A stretch of 64,000 bases of DNA, taken from NCBI RefSeq assembly GCF_020381325.1, contig NZ_JAGSPI010000007.1, positions 245,641 to 309,640 of the forward strand, given 5' to 3'. The DNA comes from Providencia vermicola (GTDB taxonomy: Bacteria > Pseudomonadota > Gammaproteobacteria > Enterobacterales > Enterobacteriaceae). The notes under the pieces were generated by a model. That model worked only from the letters and a program-made list of their open reading frames with translations. It had not been told where the DNA came from and made no database searches. Shown piece after piece: positions 52,630 through 62,510 of this stretch (position 1 is the stretch's first letter; the number at the start of each line of letters is the position of its first letter). The position numbers and the translations under genes are program-made.

Positions 52630-54165
52630 ATGACAGCACCGCTCACGGGTTCAAAACTGGCTTGGATGACTATCGCCCTTTCCTTGGCGACCTTTATGCA
52701 AGTGCTTGACTCAACCATTGCTAACGTTGCTATTCCAACGATTGCGGGTAATTTAGGGGCATCTAACTCCCAAGGAACGTGGGTGATTACCTCGTTTGGG
52801 GTAGCAAATGCAATCTCTATTCCCGTTACTGGTTGGCTAGCACGGCGTATTGGTGAAGTTCGACTATTTTTATGGTCAACGGGGCTCTTTGCCTTAACAT
52901 CTTGGTTATGCGGCATTTCTGGCAGTTTAGAAATGCTCATTTTATTCCGTGTACTTCAAGGTTTAGTCGCAGGGCCACTGATCCCTCTATCCCAAAGCCT
53001 ACTTCTGAATAACTATCCCCCCGCCAAGCGCAGCATGGCACTGGCACTTTGGTCAATGACCATTGTTGTGGCTCCAATTTGCGGGCCCATTCTTGGGGGA
53101 TATATTAGTGATAACTACCATTGGGGATGGATATTCTTTATCAACGTCCCATTCAGTGTGGCGATTATCTTTGCCATCATGCGTACTTTAAAAGGCCGTG
53201 AGACAAAAATTTCCATTCAACGCATTGATACTATTGGTTTAGTCTTACTGGTTGTCGGGATTGGTGCACTGCAAATCATGCTCGACCAAGGGAAAGAACT
53301 GGATTGGTTTAACTCAACCGAAATCATTGTCTTGACGGTGATTGCCGTTGTGGCGATTGCCTTCTTAATTGTCTGGGAGTTAACTGACGACCACCCCGTC
53401 ATTGACCTCTCTCTATTTAAGGAACGTAATTTTACCATTGGCTGCTTATCACTCAGCCTCGCCTATATGCTGTACTTTGGTACCATCGTCTTGCTCCCGC
53501 AGTTGTTGCAAGAAGTCTATGGTTATACTGCTACATGGGCGGGCTTAGCCTCTGCACCCGTTGGGTTATTGCCATTACTGATCACACCCATTATCGGTAA
53601 ATTTGGTAACCGCATTGATATGCGTTATTTAGTGACATTCAGCTTTATTATCTATGCTGTCTGTTACTACTGGCGTGCTTATACCTTTGAACCCGGTATG
53701 GGCTTTGCAGCCGCTGCCTGGCCGCAATTTGTTCAAGGCCTCGCGATTGCCTGCTTCTTTATGCCATTAACCACCATTACCTTATCGGGGTTGCCCCCTG
53801 AAAAAATGGCATCGGCATCTAGCTTATCTAACTTTACCCGAACACTAGCAGGGGCAATTGGTACCTCGATTACCACGACAATGTGGACACAAAGAGAATC
53901 CATGCACCATGAAAATCTTGCTGAATTTGTCAATCCATACAATCCAAATGCGCAGCATATGTACAGTGAATTGGCTCAGATTGGCATGAATGAGCAACAA
54001 AGTGCAGCTTACTTAGCGAAAACCATTACAGATCAAGGGTTAATCTTATCAGCCAATGAAATTTTCTGGTTATCCGCAGGGATCTTTATTTTGCTGATGG
54101 TGATCGTCTGGTTCGCTAAACCGCCATTTGGCGCTGGGTCGAAAGACGGTGGTGGCGCTCACTAA
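52630..54165 (+). CDS. emrB: Multidrug efflux MFS transporter EmrB
   Basis: 511 residues, 14-helix DHA2 family. It has MQVLDSTIANVAIPTIAGNL at the start (in part), the motif C-like GPILGGYISD, and GWLARRIGEVRLF in loop 2-3. It exports hydrophobic drugs and uncouplers with EmrA and TolC. It lies 17 bases after emrA. Confidence 0.96.
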   Translation: MTAPLTGSKLAWMTIALSLATFMQVLDSTIANVAIPTIAGNLGASNSQGTWVITSFGVANAISIPVTGWLARRIGEVRLFLWSTGLFALTSWLCGISGSLEMLILFRVLQGLVAGPLIPLSQSLLLNNYPPAKRSMALALWSMTIVVAPICGPILGGYISDNYHWGWIFFINVPFSVAIIFAIMRTLKGRETKISIQRIDTIGLVLLVVGIGALQIMLDQGKELDWFNSTEIIVLTVIAVVAIAFLIVWELTDDHPVIDLSLFKERNFTIGCLSLSLAYMLYFGTIVLLPQLLQEVYGYTATWAGLASAPVGLLPLLITPIIGKFGNRIDMRYLVTFSFIIYAVCYYWRAYTFEPGMGFAAAAWPQFVQGLAIACFFMPLTTITLSGLPPEKMASASSLSNFTRTLAGAIGTSITTTMWTQRESMHHENLAEFVNPYNPNAQHMYSELAQIGMNEQQSAAYLAKTITDQGLILSANEIFWLSAGIFILLMVIVWFAKPPFGAGSKDGGGAH

Positions 54166-54176
54166 CTTCAAGTTAA

Positions 54177-54362
54177 CACTACATTTCCATGTAGGGTCAG
54201 ACTGCTGACAAACCGATTAGGTTTGGCGGCAGGTTGGATAGGTTTTGAAAATAAATTAGGAAAATCAATTTATTGATTTTCGGCTGATAACACAAAGCAG
54301 GAAAAACCACGCTTTTATCCTGCTTTGTCAACAACCTAACCCTACATTTCCATGTAGGGTTA
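54177..54362. repeat. Hairpin array behind emrB
   Basis: Two near-identical ~24-base palindromic units (centres CTACAT-TTCC-ATGTAG) at 54179-54194 and 54337-54362 bracket three further stems. These are CAAACC/GGTTTG (54209-54225), GAAAATCAAT/ATTGATTTTC (54260-54281) and ACAAAGCAGG/CCTGCTTTGT (54292-54328). The unit is non-coding and fills the emrB to 54428 gap. Confidence 0.75.
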
Positions 54363-54427
54363 ACTTTGCTTCATCTTTTCCCATCAAATACACTAGCTCA
54401 ACCATTAATCAGCTCAGGTAAACACTC

Positions 54428-54850
54428 ATGAAATCATGGATTGAAAACAGTCAGGTACTAGCATTGATTAATACAATGGATGATATTCAGGCGGAGCAAT
54501 TCCGTAGAAAACTTATTTGCTATGTCAATCAATACCAAGAGGTTTACCCATTCGATATTTTGGACGATGTTCAAGCCTATATGCAGTTAAAGTTAGAGGC
54601 TAATGACTTGAATTTTAATAGAGTCCCCGATGAAATTAAGCAGGCTATTACAGAAGGTTATTACGAATACTGCATCAGTTTAAACGAAATATCAGCAGCG
54701 TATATGATAGTGACTAAAGCCACGCCATTAACCCGTTTAGATCTTATTCAGTTCGTTAATCATTTATTAGAAGCATATTCATGTAATTATTCAGAAGAGG
54801 AATTTCTCGTATCTAAACTCACTGAATTTGCCAATTTATTGACTCACTAA
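54428..54850 (+). CDS. Small hypothetical protein
   Basis: 140 residues, acidic and mostly helical, with no signal peptide, membrane segment or cysteine cluster that suggests a function (Cys at 31, 102 and 119 approximately). Not recognised. It follows the hairpin array and converges on yfiF. The start codon has only a weak purine box. It could be a lineage-specific gene; the coding call rests on length and unbroken reading in an AT-rich region. Confidence 0.6.
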   Translation: MKSWIENSQVLALINTMDDIQAEQFRRKLICYVNQYQEVYPFDILDDVQAYMQLKLEANDLNFNRVPDEIKQAITEGYYEYCISLNEISAAYMIVTKATPLTRLDLIQFVNHLLEAYSCNYSEEEFLVSKLTEFANLLTH

Positions 54851-54869
54851 TCAAATTTCAGATAGAAAA

Positions 54870-54896
54870 AAGGCCATACATAAAACGTATGACCTT
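54870..54896 (-). terminator. Terminator after yfiF
   Basis: On the minus strand, AAGGTCATAC pairs with GTATGGCCTT (one G-T) and is followed by TTTTC, 22 bases past the yfiF stop. Confidence 0.82.
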
Positions 54897-54917
54897 ATGA
54901 ATTACATATAAAATCAA

Positions 54918-56021
54918 TTAGTTAATTTTATTTTGCTGCCACCATTGTGCCAACATCACGCCCGTTGCCACTGAAACATTCAGGCTCTCAACTTTGCCTG
55001 TTCCACCAATAAACAGACTCATATCCCCTTGATCCCACGTGCTATCGCTCAAACCATCACTTTCTTGGCCTAAAACAAGAACCATTTTGGCTGGCAATTT
55101 TGCTTTTGCTAAATCTTGGCTGCCTTTATGGCTTGACGTGGTCACAATGGTATAACCTGCTTTGCGGAATTTATCTAATGTGGATGTTAAACCGTCAGCA
55201 TCAATAGCTTTAATGTGCTCAGCACCGCCCTCTGCAGTACGAATTGCCGCACCCGATTCCAACATGCCCGCATCTTGTAAAATCACACCTTGTACACCAA
55301 AGTGGGCACAACTACGCATGATACCGCCTAAGTTATGTGGGTTACCAACATCTTCCAGCGCTAATACACAGTCTTTTTCTGCGACTTGCTCTAAATATGC
55401 ATCCGCGCTCATGCCACCACGTTTTTTGATAATAAAGCACACGCCACCGTGGTGCTCAGTACCAGATGCTTTCGATAATTCTTCATCATCAACAACATGG
55501 TAAGCTTTACGGTTTGCCGCCATCCATTTCAGGGCATCACGAAAACGTGGTGTGACAGATTGTAAGAACCATGCGCGAACAATGGCATCTGGGCGATTTT
55601 TAAACATTGCTTGGCACGCATTTTCGCCGTAAATTCGGGTCTCTTCTTGGCGTTGCTTACGCAGTTGCTCAGGGTCGATTTGGCTTTTGCCAACAATCCC
55701 ACCATGGTCATTTTCAAATTCTTCGCTATCTGGTTTAGAAACAGTGCGCCACGGAGAACGCTCACGCGGTGTACTATCGCGGTTATCTGAACGGCGTTCT
55801 TGGCGGCCACCTTCAGGACGATTTGAACGACCCCCTCTTTCTTGGCGGCCACCATCACGTCGATCACCACCGCGTTTATCGCTACCACCACGTCTATCAT
55901 CGCGACCACCGTCACGACCGCCACGGCGTTTATCGTTACCTTTGTTGTCCTGCTCTTCGCTGCGGACATACATCACTTTTACTTTGCCGTTTTTACCACT
56001 AAAATCATTCGAGTCGTTCAT
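54918..56021 (-). CDS. yfiF: TrmH/SpoU-family RNA methyltransferase YfiF
   Basis: 367 residues from the ATG at 56021, with an AGGGG box upstream (a GTG one codon earlier is possible). The first ~100 residues are Arg/Gly/Asp-rich low complexity (RRGG, GGRDD, GGDRR repeats). A substrate-binding domain (~115-205) and a SPOUT domain (~215-365, with [42 protein letters not shown] and [12 protein letters not shown]) follow. It is a putative 2'-O-ribose methyltransferase; the target RNA is not established. Confidence 0.92.
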   Translation of the reverse strand: MNDSNDFSGKNGKVKVMYVRSEEQDNKGNDKRRGGRDGGRDDRRGGSDKRGGDRRDGGRQERGGRSNRPEGGRQERRSDNRDSTPRERSPWRTVSKPDSEEFENDHGGIVGKSQIDPEQLRKQRQEETRIYGENACQAMFKNRPDAIVRAWFLQSVTPRFRDALKWMAANRKAYHVVDDEELSKASGTEHHGGVCFIIKKRGGMSADAYLEQVAEKDCVLALEDVGNPHNLGGIMRSCAHFGVQGVILQDAGMLESGAAIRTAEGGAEHIKAIDADGLTSTLDKFRKAGYTIVTTSSHKGSQDLAKAKLPAKMVLVLGQESDGLSDSTWDQGDMSLFIGGTGKVESLNVSVATGVMLAQWWQQNKIN

Positions 56022-56191
56022 CACTATCCCCTACTAAGCTATGGCGCGAAGATTACATGATGTTGCAAGGCTACGCTACCGATTCGCGCTATTATCTCAC
56101 CGAAAAGTTATTGAATATACCTCTATCGCATAGAAATCGTTTTGCGTACAATATGCGGCTTATTTTATGGCCTGTAAAACAGTAATCAAAC

Positions 56192-56893
56192 ATGACACCT
56201 AATGCCGTTTATCACCTCCGCCAGCAACGCCTCGCCTTATCGACAAAACCGTTTAAAGCAAGGGGCTGTCGCGTAAAACGCTGCCAATATTGCTTGCTAC
56301 CCATTCCGCAATGCCTGTGTCAAGAAACGGTGTCCGCTCAAGCGAAAAGCCAATTTTGCTTAATCATGTTTGATGGTGAAGTATTTAAGCCTAGCAACAC
56401 GGGAAAACTGATCGCGGATGTTCTGCCAGACACCCTTGCTTTTCAGTGGTCAAGAACAGCTCCAGATGCACTGCTTTTAGCAGCCTTACAAGATGATACC
56501 CGCCAGCCTTACCTCATTTTCCCTGAAAGCTATGCACAAGAAAACCGTGTTGTTGTGAATGAACCGAACATCTCTGATAAGCCAGCTTTATTTATTCTAT
56601 TGGATGGAACCTGGCCTGAGGCGCGCAAAATGTTCCGCAAGAGCCCGTACCTCAATAACATTCCAATGTTATCCATCAATACAAAAGCTCGGACAGACTA
56701 TCTGCTACGCACACCATCCCGTGAAGAACAGCATTGCACCGCAGAGGTTGCCGCAACTGTGTTAGAGCTTGCTGGTGATATCCAAGCCTCACAGCAGTTA
56801 TTCCGTCATTTTAGCCTGTTTCGCCAAAAATACCTTGAAGGGAAACCCCATCACCCAGTTGCACAAATGGTGTTAAACACAGCAACTCCCTAA
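56192..56893 (+). CDS. tapT: tRNA-uridine aminocarboxypropyltransferase TapT (YfiP, DTW domain)
   Basis: 233 residues. An N-terminal Cys cluster (CQYCLLPIPQCLC, ~29-41) may bind zinc. The DTW-type motif appears as LLDGTWPEARKM (~139-150), with the conserved RTDYLLRTPSREEQHCTAE (in part). It adds the acp3 group to U47 of several tRNAs using SAM. It is upstream of pat, as in E. coli yfiP-yfiQ. Confidence 0.92.
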   Translation: MTPNAVYHLRQQRLALSTKPFKARGCRVKRCQYCLLPIPQCLCQETVSAQAKSQFCLIMFDGEVFKPSNTGKLIADVLPDTLAFQWSRTAPDALLLAALQDDTRQPYLIFPESYAQENRVVVNEPNISDKPALFILLDGTWPEARKMFRKSPYLNNIPMLSINTKARTDYLLRTPSREEQHCTAEVAATVLELAGDIQASQQLFRHFSLFRQKYLEGKPHHPVAQMVLNTATP

Positions 56894-57119
56894 CTATTTT
56901 GAGGGACTGTTTATATGTTTTTTTTCGTAGGCAGTTCCAAGAAATAGTAACTTTCGGATAAACGTCATCATAAAACGTGAAGGTGCTTGTATAAATTAAT
57001 TAAACTCAGCAGATAAACTAGCGCAATATAAAAGATAGGGCATAGTATTCATAAGTATTACTCAGCCTCTTTTTATCTCTTGAACGATTATACCGTTCAC
57101 CAAGCGAAGGGTTATCTTT

Positions 57120-59765
57120 ATGGGTTTAGTGAGTCAGTTAGAATCTTTATTCAGGCCAAAATCAATTGTGGTCATTGGCGCCTCTGAAAACCCGAGCCGT
57201 GCTGGTTCGGTTATGATGAAAAACCTTCTCACCAGCGGCTTTAAAGGTCCGATTCTCCCAGTGAATCCAAATCGTAGTTCCGTCTTGGGGGTGCTGGCCT
57301 ATCCCGCTATTGATAAGCTTCCTCTCAAACCTGACCTTGCAGTAATTTGTACACACCATTCAAGAAATATCATTTGTTTACAGCAACTTGGTGAGGCTGG
57401 CTGCAAAGTGGTCATTATCTTATCATCCCCTTCAATTCAATTTAATGAATTAAAAAAGGTGGCTCAACAATACCAAATTCGCCTTTTAGGCCCTAATAGC
57501 TTGGGCTTTTTAGCACCATGGCAAGGTTTAAATGCCAGCTTCTCCCCTATTCCAATACTCAAAGGTAAATTAGCTTTTATTTCCCAGTCTGCGGCAGTTT
57601 CTAATACCGTGCTTGATTGGGCAAGGCATCGCGATATCGGTTTTTCCTACTTTATCGCTCTGGGTGATAGTATTGATATTGATATTGATGACCTGTTGGA
57701 TTACTTGGCCCGTGATAGCAAAACCAGTGCCATTTTGCTTTATCTGGAAAATATCAGTGATGCAAGACGCTTTTTATCATCATCACGTAGTGCGTCACGC
57801 AACAAACCCATTCTCGTTATAAAAAGCGGACGAACACGTAAAGCTCAAGAGCTTTTAGGGGAAAAACCTAGTTTAGATGCCGCCTATGATGCTGCTATCC
57901 AACGTGCGGGGCTATTACGTGTGCAAGATACCCATGAAATGTTTTCTGCTGTTGAAACTCTAAGCTATATGACCCCACTACGGGGTGAACGTTTATCAAT
58001 CATGAGCAATGGCGCTGCCCCCGCAGCCATGGCTTTAGATGAGCTTTTACAACGTAATGGCAAACTAGCCAAACTCAGTATTGAAACCGAAAATGAACTC
58101 AGTGCCCTACTACCTCTTGATCTCTCCACACAAAATCCGATTGATTTGGGTGATGATTCCACCGCTGACCGCTATATTAACGTCTTAAACAAAATGCTCG
58201 ATAGCCATGATCATGATGCTCTTTTATTGATCCATACCCCCAGCGCGATCACCGAAAGCAAGTCCATGGCAGAAAAAATTATTAAAACCATCAAGCAGCA
58301 CCCTCGAGGAAAATGGCTCACGATTTTAACCAATTGGTGTGGTGAATATTCATCCCAAGAATCGCGGCGTTTGTTCAGTGAAGCAGGGATCCCGACTTAC
58401 CGCACTCCTGAAGGTGCCATTACCGCTTACATGCATATGGTGGAATACCGACGCAACCAAAAACAATTAAAAGAAACGCCAGCACTGCCTGTAGGTATCA
58501 CTGCTAATACACAGCAAGCGCATGAATATATTCAACAAGCATTAAAAAATAATAACTTACATTTAGATACGCATGAAGTTCAACCTATTTTAAAAGCTTA
58601 TGGGCTACATAGCTTACCCACTTGGATTGCCCATTCAAGTGATGAAGCGATTGAAATTGCTGAGAAAATTGGTTATCCCGTTGCTTTAAAACTGCGTTCT
58701 CCCGATATCGTACACAAATCGGAAGTTCAAGGTGTCATGCTATATCTGAGAAACGCGAAAGAGGTTGAAGATGCCGCAAAAGCAATTATTGAACGTGTCT
58801 CCACCAATTTTCCAAACGCTCGCATTGAAGGTTTATTAGTACAAAGCATGGCAAACCGTGCTGGAGCCCAAGAATTACGTATTGCGGTAGAATTAGACCC
58901 CGTATTTGGGCCATTGATAATGCTAGGCGAAGGGGGAATTGAGTGGCAGCAAGAAAGCCAAGCTGCTGTCGCTTTACCTCCACTAAATATGGCACTTGCG
59001 CGTTATCTTGTTATTAACGCAATCAAAGGTTATAAAATTAAATCGCGCAGCGCATTAGAACCGTTAAATATCTTAGGGCTCTCAAGCTTATTAGTCAGAG
59101 TCTCAAATTTAATCATCGATTGCCCTAATATTACACGTTTAGACATTCATCCATTACTCGCCTCTGGCGATGAATTTACCCTGCTTGATGTCTCCATGAC
59201 ACTCAGCCCAAGTGATAGCGCAACAACCTCTAGGCTTGCTATTCGCCCTTACCCAAGTGAATTAGAAGAAACCATTCATTTGAAAGATGATTTAAGCTGC
59301 TTATTACGCCCAATACTTCCCGAAGATGAACCACTATTGAAGTCTTTTATCGAGCAGGTCACAAAAGAAGATCTCTATTATCGGTATTTTAGTGAAATCA
59401 GCGAGTTTACCCATGACGATCTCGCCAATATGACCCAAATAGACTACGACCGTGAAATGGCCTTTGTCGCAGTAAAAAGCCAAAGTTCTACCCCTGAAAT
59501 TATTGGTGTTGTTCGTGCAATGGCAGATCCTGATAACCAAGAGGCTGAATTCGCGGTATTAGTGCGCTCTGATATGAAAGGGCAAACACTGGGCTATCAG
59601 TTGATGCAAAAACTGCTTAACTATACCCGCGGTCATGGCATCAAGAAATTAACCGCTATAACCATGCCTGAAAATCGCAATATGATCAGCTTGGCTAAAA
59701 AATTAGGATTTGAGGTTGAAGTACTATTTGAAGATGGTGTTGTAAACCTCACTCTTCATCTTTAA
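57120..59765 (+). CDS. pat: Protein lysine acetyltransferase Pat (YfiQ)
   Basis: 881 residues (E. coli 886). Residues ~1-680 form an NDP-forming acetyl-CoA-synthetase-like region (CoA-binding IVVIGASENPSRAGSV, then a succinyl-CoA ligase-like part and an ATP-grasp domain from ~490 with YPVALKLRSPDIVHKSEVQGV in part). A GNAT domain occupies ~715-881 (RSDMKGQTLGYQLMQKLL). It acetylates metabolic enzymes such as acetyl-CoA synthetase. Confidence 0.95.
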   Translation: MGLVSQLESLFRPKSIVVIGASENPSRAGSVMMKNLLTSGFKGPILPVNPNRSSVLGVLAYPAIDKLPLKPDLAVICTHHSRNIICLQQLGEAGCKVVIILSSPSIQFNELKKVAQQYQIRLLGPNSLGFLAPWQGLNASFSPIPILKGKLAFISQSAAVSNTVLDWARHRDIGFSYFIALGDSIDIDIDDLLDYLARDSKTSAILLYLENISDARRFLSSSRSASRNKPILVIKSGRTRKAQELLGEKPSLDAAYDAAIQRAGLLRVQDTHEMFSAVETLSYMTPLRGERLSIMSNGAAPAAMALDELLQRNGKLAKLSIETENELSALLPLDLSTQNPIDLGDDSTADRYINVLNKMLDSHDHDALLLIHTPSAITESKSMAEKIIKTIKQHPRGKWLTILTNWCGEYSSQESRRLFSEAGIPTYRTPEGAITAYMHMVEYRRNQKQLKETPALPVGITANTQQAHEYIQQALKNNNLHLDTHEVQPILKAYGLHSLPTWIAHSSDEAIEIAEKIGYPVALKLRSPDIVHKSEVQGVMLYLRNAKEVEDAAKAIIERVSTNFPNARIEGLLVQSMANRAGAQELRIAVELDPVFGPLIMLGEGGIEWQQESQAAVALPPLNMALARYLVINAIKGYKIKSRSALEPLNILGLSSLLVRVSNLIIDCPNITRLDIHPLLASGDEFTLLDVSMTLSPSDSATTSRLAIRPYPSELEETIHLKDDLSCLLRPILPEDEPLLKSFIEQVTKEDLYYRYFSEISEFTHDDLANMTQIDYDREMAFVAVKSQSSTPEIIGVVRAMADPDNQEAEFAVLVRSDMKGQTLGYQLMQKLLNYTRGHGIKKLTAITMPENRNMISLAKKLGFEVEVLFEDGVVNLTLHL

Positions 59766-59925
59766 CAACACAGGGATGTGTCGCAATAACCTGTATGGAA
59801 ATTAAACAGATATGCAATTTATTCTAAATGGTTTGACTAAATATGCTATCATCCCTAGATCATTCGCTTAAAAATGTGCGCAAAGCGATTTGCTATTGGA
59901 CTAATAAGAGAAAATTCACACTGTG

Positions 59926-61281
59926 ATGTTGTCAAAATTAAAACAAGCAAAGCATCAACAATATTTGGTAAGTTTACCTAAACTCTCTCAAGATGTTGAT
60001 GATGTCAAAACGCTATATAAGACAGAAGATTTTCGTGATGAACTGCTTAAACAAATTTCTCTCGCTGAAAATACTATCTACCTTACGGCTTTGTATTTAG
60101 AGAAAGATGACGCAGGTAAAGACATTCTTCATGCGCTGTATGCGGCAAAACAAGCTAATACATCATTAGATATCAAGATTCTCGTCGATTGGCATCGGGC
60201 TCAACGAGGGCGTATTGGTGCAACCGCAAATTCTACCAATGCAGATTGGTATTACGATGTCTCACAACACTATCCAAATGTCGACATTCCAATCTATGGT
60301 ATTCCAGTCAATACTCGGGAAGCTTTAGGTGTCTTACATCTAAAGGGCTTTCTTTTTGATGATACCCTGTTGTATAGCGGTGCAAGTATCAATGATGTGT
60401 ATTTACAACGACATGAAAAATATCGCTATGACCGATATCACCTTATTAAAAACAGTCAGCTAACCGCATCAATGCGAAAGTTTATTGATGATTCTTTATT
60501 ACCCGCTGATGCCATTCATCGTCTAAATACAGAAACGCGCCCTAAAACCGCGGAATTTAAGCACCTAATAAAACAATTCCGCTTAGGGCTGCGCGGTTCT
60601 TCTTACCAATTTGTCGGTAATGCATCAAATGATGAATTATCCGTAACACCTTTTGTTGGCTTAGGTAAGAAAAACGATCTCAACCGAGTGATCACCCACC
60701 TGATGGGCTCAACCAGCGATAAGCTAACGATTTGTACGCCGTACTTTAACCTTCCTGCTGTATTAGTGCGGATCATCAGCCGATTACTGCGTGATGGTAA
60801 ACATGTAGAAATTATTATTGGCGATAAAACGGCTAACGATTTCTATATTCCACCTGAAGAGCCTTTCAAAATTATTGGGGCACTTCCTTATCTATATGAA
60901 ATCAACTTACGCCGCTTTGTTAGTCGCTTACAGCGCTTTATTGATAGCAAACAGTTGACAGTAAGGCTTTGGAAAGACGGTGACAATACTTATCATTTAA
61001 AAGGTATGTGGGTCGATAATCAATGGCAGTTGATTACGGGTAACAACTTAAATCCGCGAGCATGGGGCTTAGATCTGGAAAATGCAGTCTTAATTCACGA
61101 TCCTAAGCAACAAATTCAAGATCAACGCCATCATGAATTAGAGTGTATCCGCACTCATACGAAAGTCGTTAATCACTACAGGGAATTAGATAGCATTCAA
61201 ACCTACCCTGTTAAAGTGAAGAAACTAATCCGTAGGCTACGACGCATACGTGTAGATCGGCTCATCAGTCGTATTTTATAA
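59926..61281 (+). CDS. pssA: CDP-diacylglycerol--serine O-phosphatidyltransferase PssA
   Basis: 451 residues from ATG at 59926, matching E. coli (GTG one codon upstream). Phospholipase-D superfamily: two HKD motifs, HLKGFLFDD (~145) and HLKGMWVDN (~360). The basic tail (KKLIRRLRRIRVDRLISRIL) aids membrane association. It makes phosphatidylserine, the precursor of phosphatidylethanolamine. Confidence 0.97.
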   Translation: MLSKLKQAKHQQYLVSLPKLSQDVDDVKTLYKTEDFRDELLKQISLAENTIYLTALYLEKDDAGKDILHALYAAKQANTSLDIKILVDWHRAQRGRIGATANSTNADWYYDVSQHYPNVDIPIYGIPVNTREALGVLHLKGFLFDDTLLYSGASINDVYLQRHEKYRYDRYHLIKNSQLTASMRKFIDDSLLPADAIHRLNTETRPKTAEFKHLIKQFRLGLRGSSYQFVGNASNDELSVTPFVGLGKKNDLNRVITHLMGSTSDKLTICTPYFNLPAVLVRIISRLLRDGKHVEIIIGDKTANDFYIPPEEPFKIIGALPYLYEINLRRFVSRLQRFIDSKQLTVRLWKDGDNTYHLKGMWVDNQWQLITGNNLNPRAWGLDLENAVLIHDPKQQIQDQRHHELECIRTHTKVVNHYRELDSIQTYPVKVKKLIRRLRRIRVDRLISRIL

Positions 61282-61290
61282 ATTTTCAAC

Positions 61291-61317
61291 AAAGCGTCAC
61301 TTTAAAGTGGCGCTTTT
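61291..61317 (+). terminator. Terminator after pssA
   Basis: AAAGCGTCACTTT pairs with AAAGTGGCGCTTT (with a G-T), followed by TTTC. It lies ten bases after the pssA stop. Confidence 0.8.
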
Positions 61318-61335
61318 CAATTTAGGTGGCTGGTA

Positions 61336-61680
61336 ATGATCCCTAATATCATAAGAACATTAATCATTTGCTCGCTAATGTTATCAACAACAGCATGCAG
61401 TGGTTTCCATTGGTCTAATGATAACTGGAAAGGGAAGGACAAAGCGCAGCATTTTGCATTCTCCGCGGCGATGGCTGCGGCAGGTAATGCTTATGCAGAC
61501 AGACAAAACATGTCACATCGTCATGCCGCTCAATTTGGTCTGTTATTTTCTATTTCACTTGGTGCTGCGAAAGAACTATATGATAGTCGCCCCGAAGGAA
61601 CGGGTTGGAGCTGGCACGACTTTGCCTATGATGTAGCAGGATCCGTCGCTGGTTATACTTTATACCAATCTCTGAAGTAA
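61336..61680 (+). CDS. yfiM: YfiM-family lipoprotein
   Basis: 114 residues. The signal peptide ends in LSTTAC (lipobox, Cys ~21). Two hydrophobic helical segments with [13 protein letters not shown] and [16 protein letters not shown] match the YfiM family. It is outer-membrane or periplasm facing, with unknown function. It follows pssA as in E. coli. Confidence 0.88.
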   Translation: MIPNIIRTLIICSLMLSTTACSGFHWSNDNWKGKDKAQHFAFSAAMAAAGNAYADRQNMSHRHAAQFGLLFSISLGAAKELYDSRPEGTGWSWHDFAYDVAGSVAGYTLYQSLK

Positions 61681-61789
61681 TCCTTATTCTCAATATCATC
61701 CCCTCTATTGCTATTAATACTTCGTCCATCATCGAAGTATTAATTAATGAAAAGCTTATATTTACGCTTTCTACATTAAGGAGAATTCT

Positions 61790-62113
61790 ATGATTGCTGT
61801 GATCTTTGAAGCTATTCCAGTCCCTGAGCAAAAAACACGTTATTTTGAACTTGCTGCAGAACTAAAATCTGAACTAGTAAACATTGAAGGTTTTATTTCG
61901 GTTGAGCGTTTTCAAAGTATCACCAATGAAGGAAAAATTTTATCGCTGTCTTGGTGGGAAAATGAAGCCGCTGTGATGGAATGGAAACGTCATTTCATGC
62001 ACCAACGTGCACAAAATGAAGGGAAAAAATCTGTTTTTTCGCATTATCGCATTCGAGTTTCACAAACTATAAGGGATTATTCCTTCGATAAGGAGGATAA
62101 CTACAATGTATGA
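61790..62113 (+). CDS. ABM-fold (antibiotic-biosynthesis-monooxygenase-like) protein
   Basis: 107 residues, AAGGAG box before the ATG. The dimeric alpha-beta barrel pattern is visible: an N-terminal strand [20 protein letters not shown], then [17 protein letters not shown]. Family members range from monooxygenases to small-molecule binding proteins and heme-degrading proteins; no catalytic residues are diagnostic here. It is first in an overlapping operon with the ACT protein and ArsR regulator (overlap 8 bases). Confidence 0.75.
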   Translation: MIAVIFEAIPVPEQKTRYFELAAELKSELVNIEGFISVERFQSITNEGKILSLSWWENEAAVMEWKRHFMHQRAQNEGKKSVFSHYRIRVSQTIRDYSFDKEDNYNV

Positions 62114-62510
62114 TATTCATGTTATTCTTAAAAACCAAGCGGGTACATTAGCATCGCTCGCAACAACTTTAGGCCAACATGGTGTTGGTTTAGAAGGTGG
62201 CGGGGTATTTTCTGTCGAAGGGAAAAGCCATGCACATTTTTTAATCACACAGCCTGAAGAAGCTAAAAAGGCACTAGCTAAAGCTGGCTTACAAGTAGAA
62301 AGCATTTCACAACCTGTAATTCGTAAACTAAAGCAAGAACGGCCAGGGGAGCTTGGTGAAATCGCACAGTGCCTAGCAAACCACCAAATTAATATCCTAA
62401 TTCAATATAGTGATCATCATAACAGGCTAATACTCATAACTGACAACAATAAATTAGCCTCAGAAGTAACTAAAAAATGGGATATCCCTAATGATAAAAA
62501 ACAAAATTAA
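62106..62510 (+). CDS. ACT-domain protein
   Basis: 134 residues, with an AAGGAGG box. Two ACT-like repeats: ~2-65 ([30 protein letters not shown], in part) and ~70-125 ([20 protein letters not shown], in part). ACT domains bind amino acids or similar ligands, which suggests a sensory or allosteric role. No enzymatic domain is fused. It overlaps the next gene by 20 bases. Confidence 0.75.
   Translation: MYDIHVILKNQAGTLASLATTLGQHGVGLEGGGVFSVEGKSHAHFLITQPEEAKKALAKAGLQVESISQPVIRKLKQERPGELGEIAQCLANHQINILIQYSDHHNRLILITDNNKLASEVTKKWDIPNDKKQN

Noticed and set aside
56901..56935. Possible second MITE end (GGGACTGTTTATATG resembles the 7181 repeat)
   Set aside because: Only about 11 of 16 positions agree and no inverse partner was found nearby.
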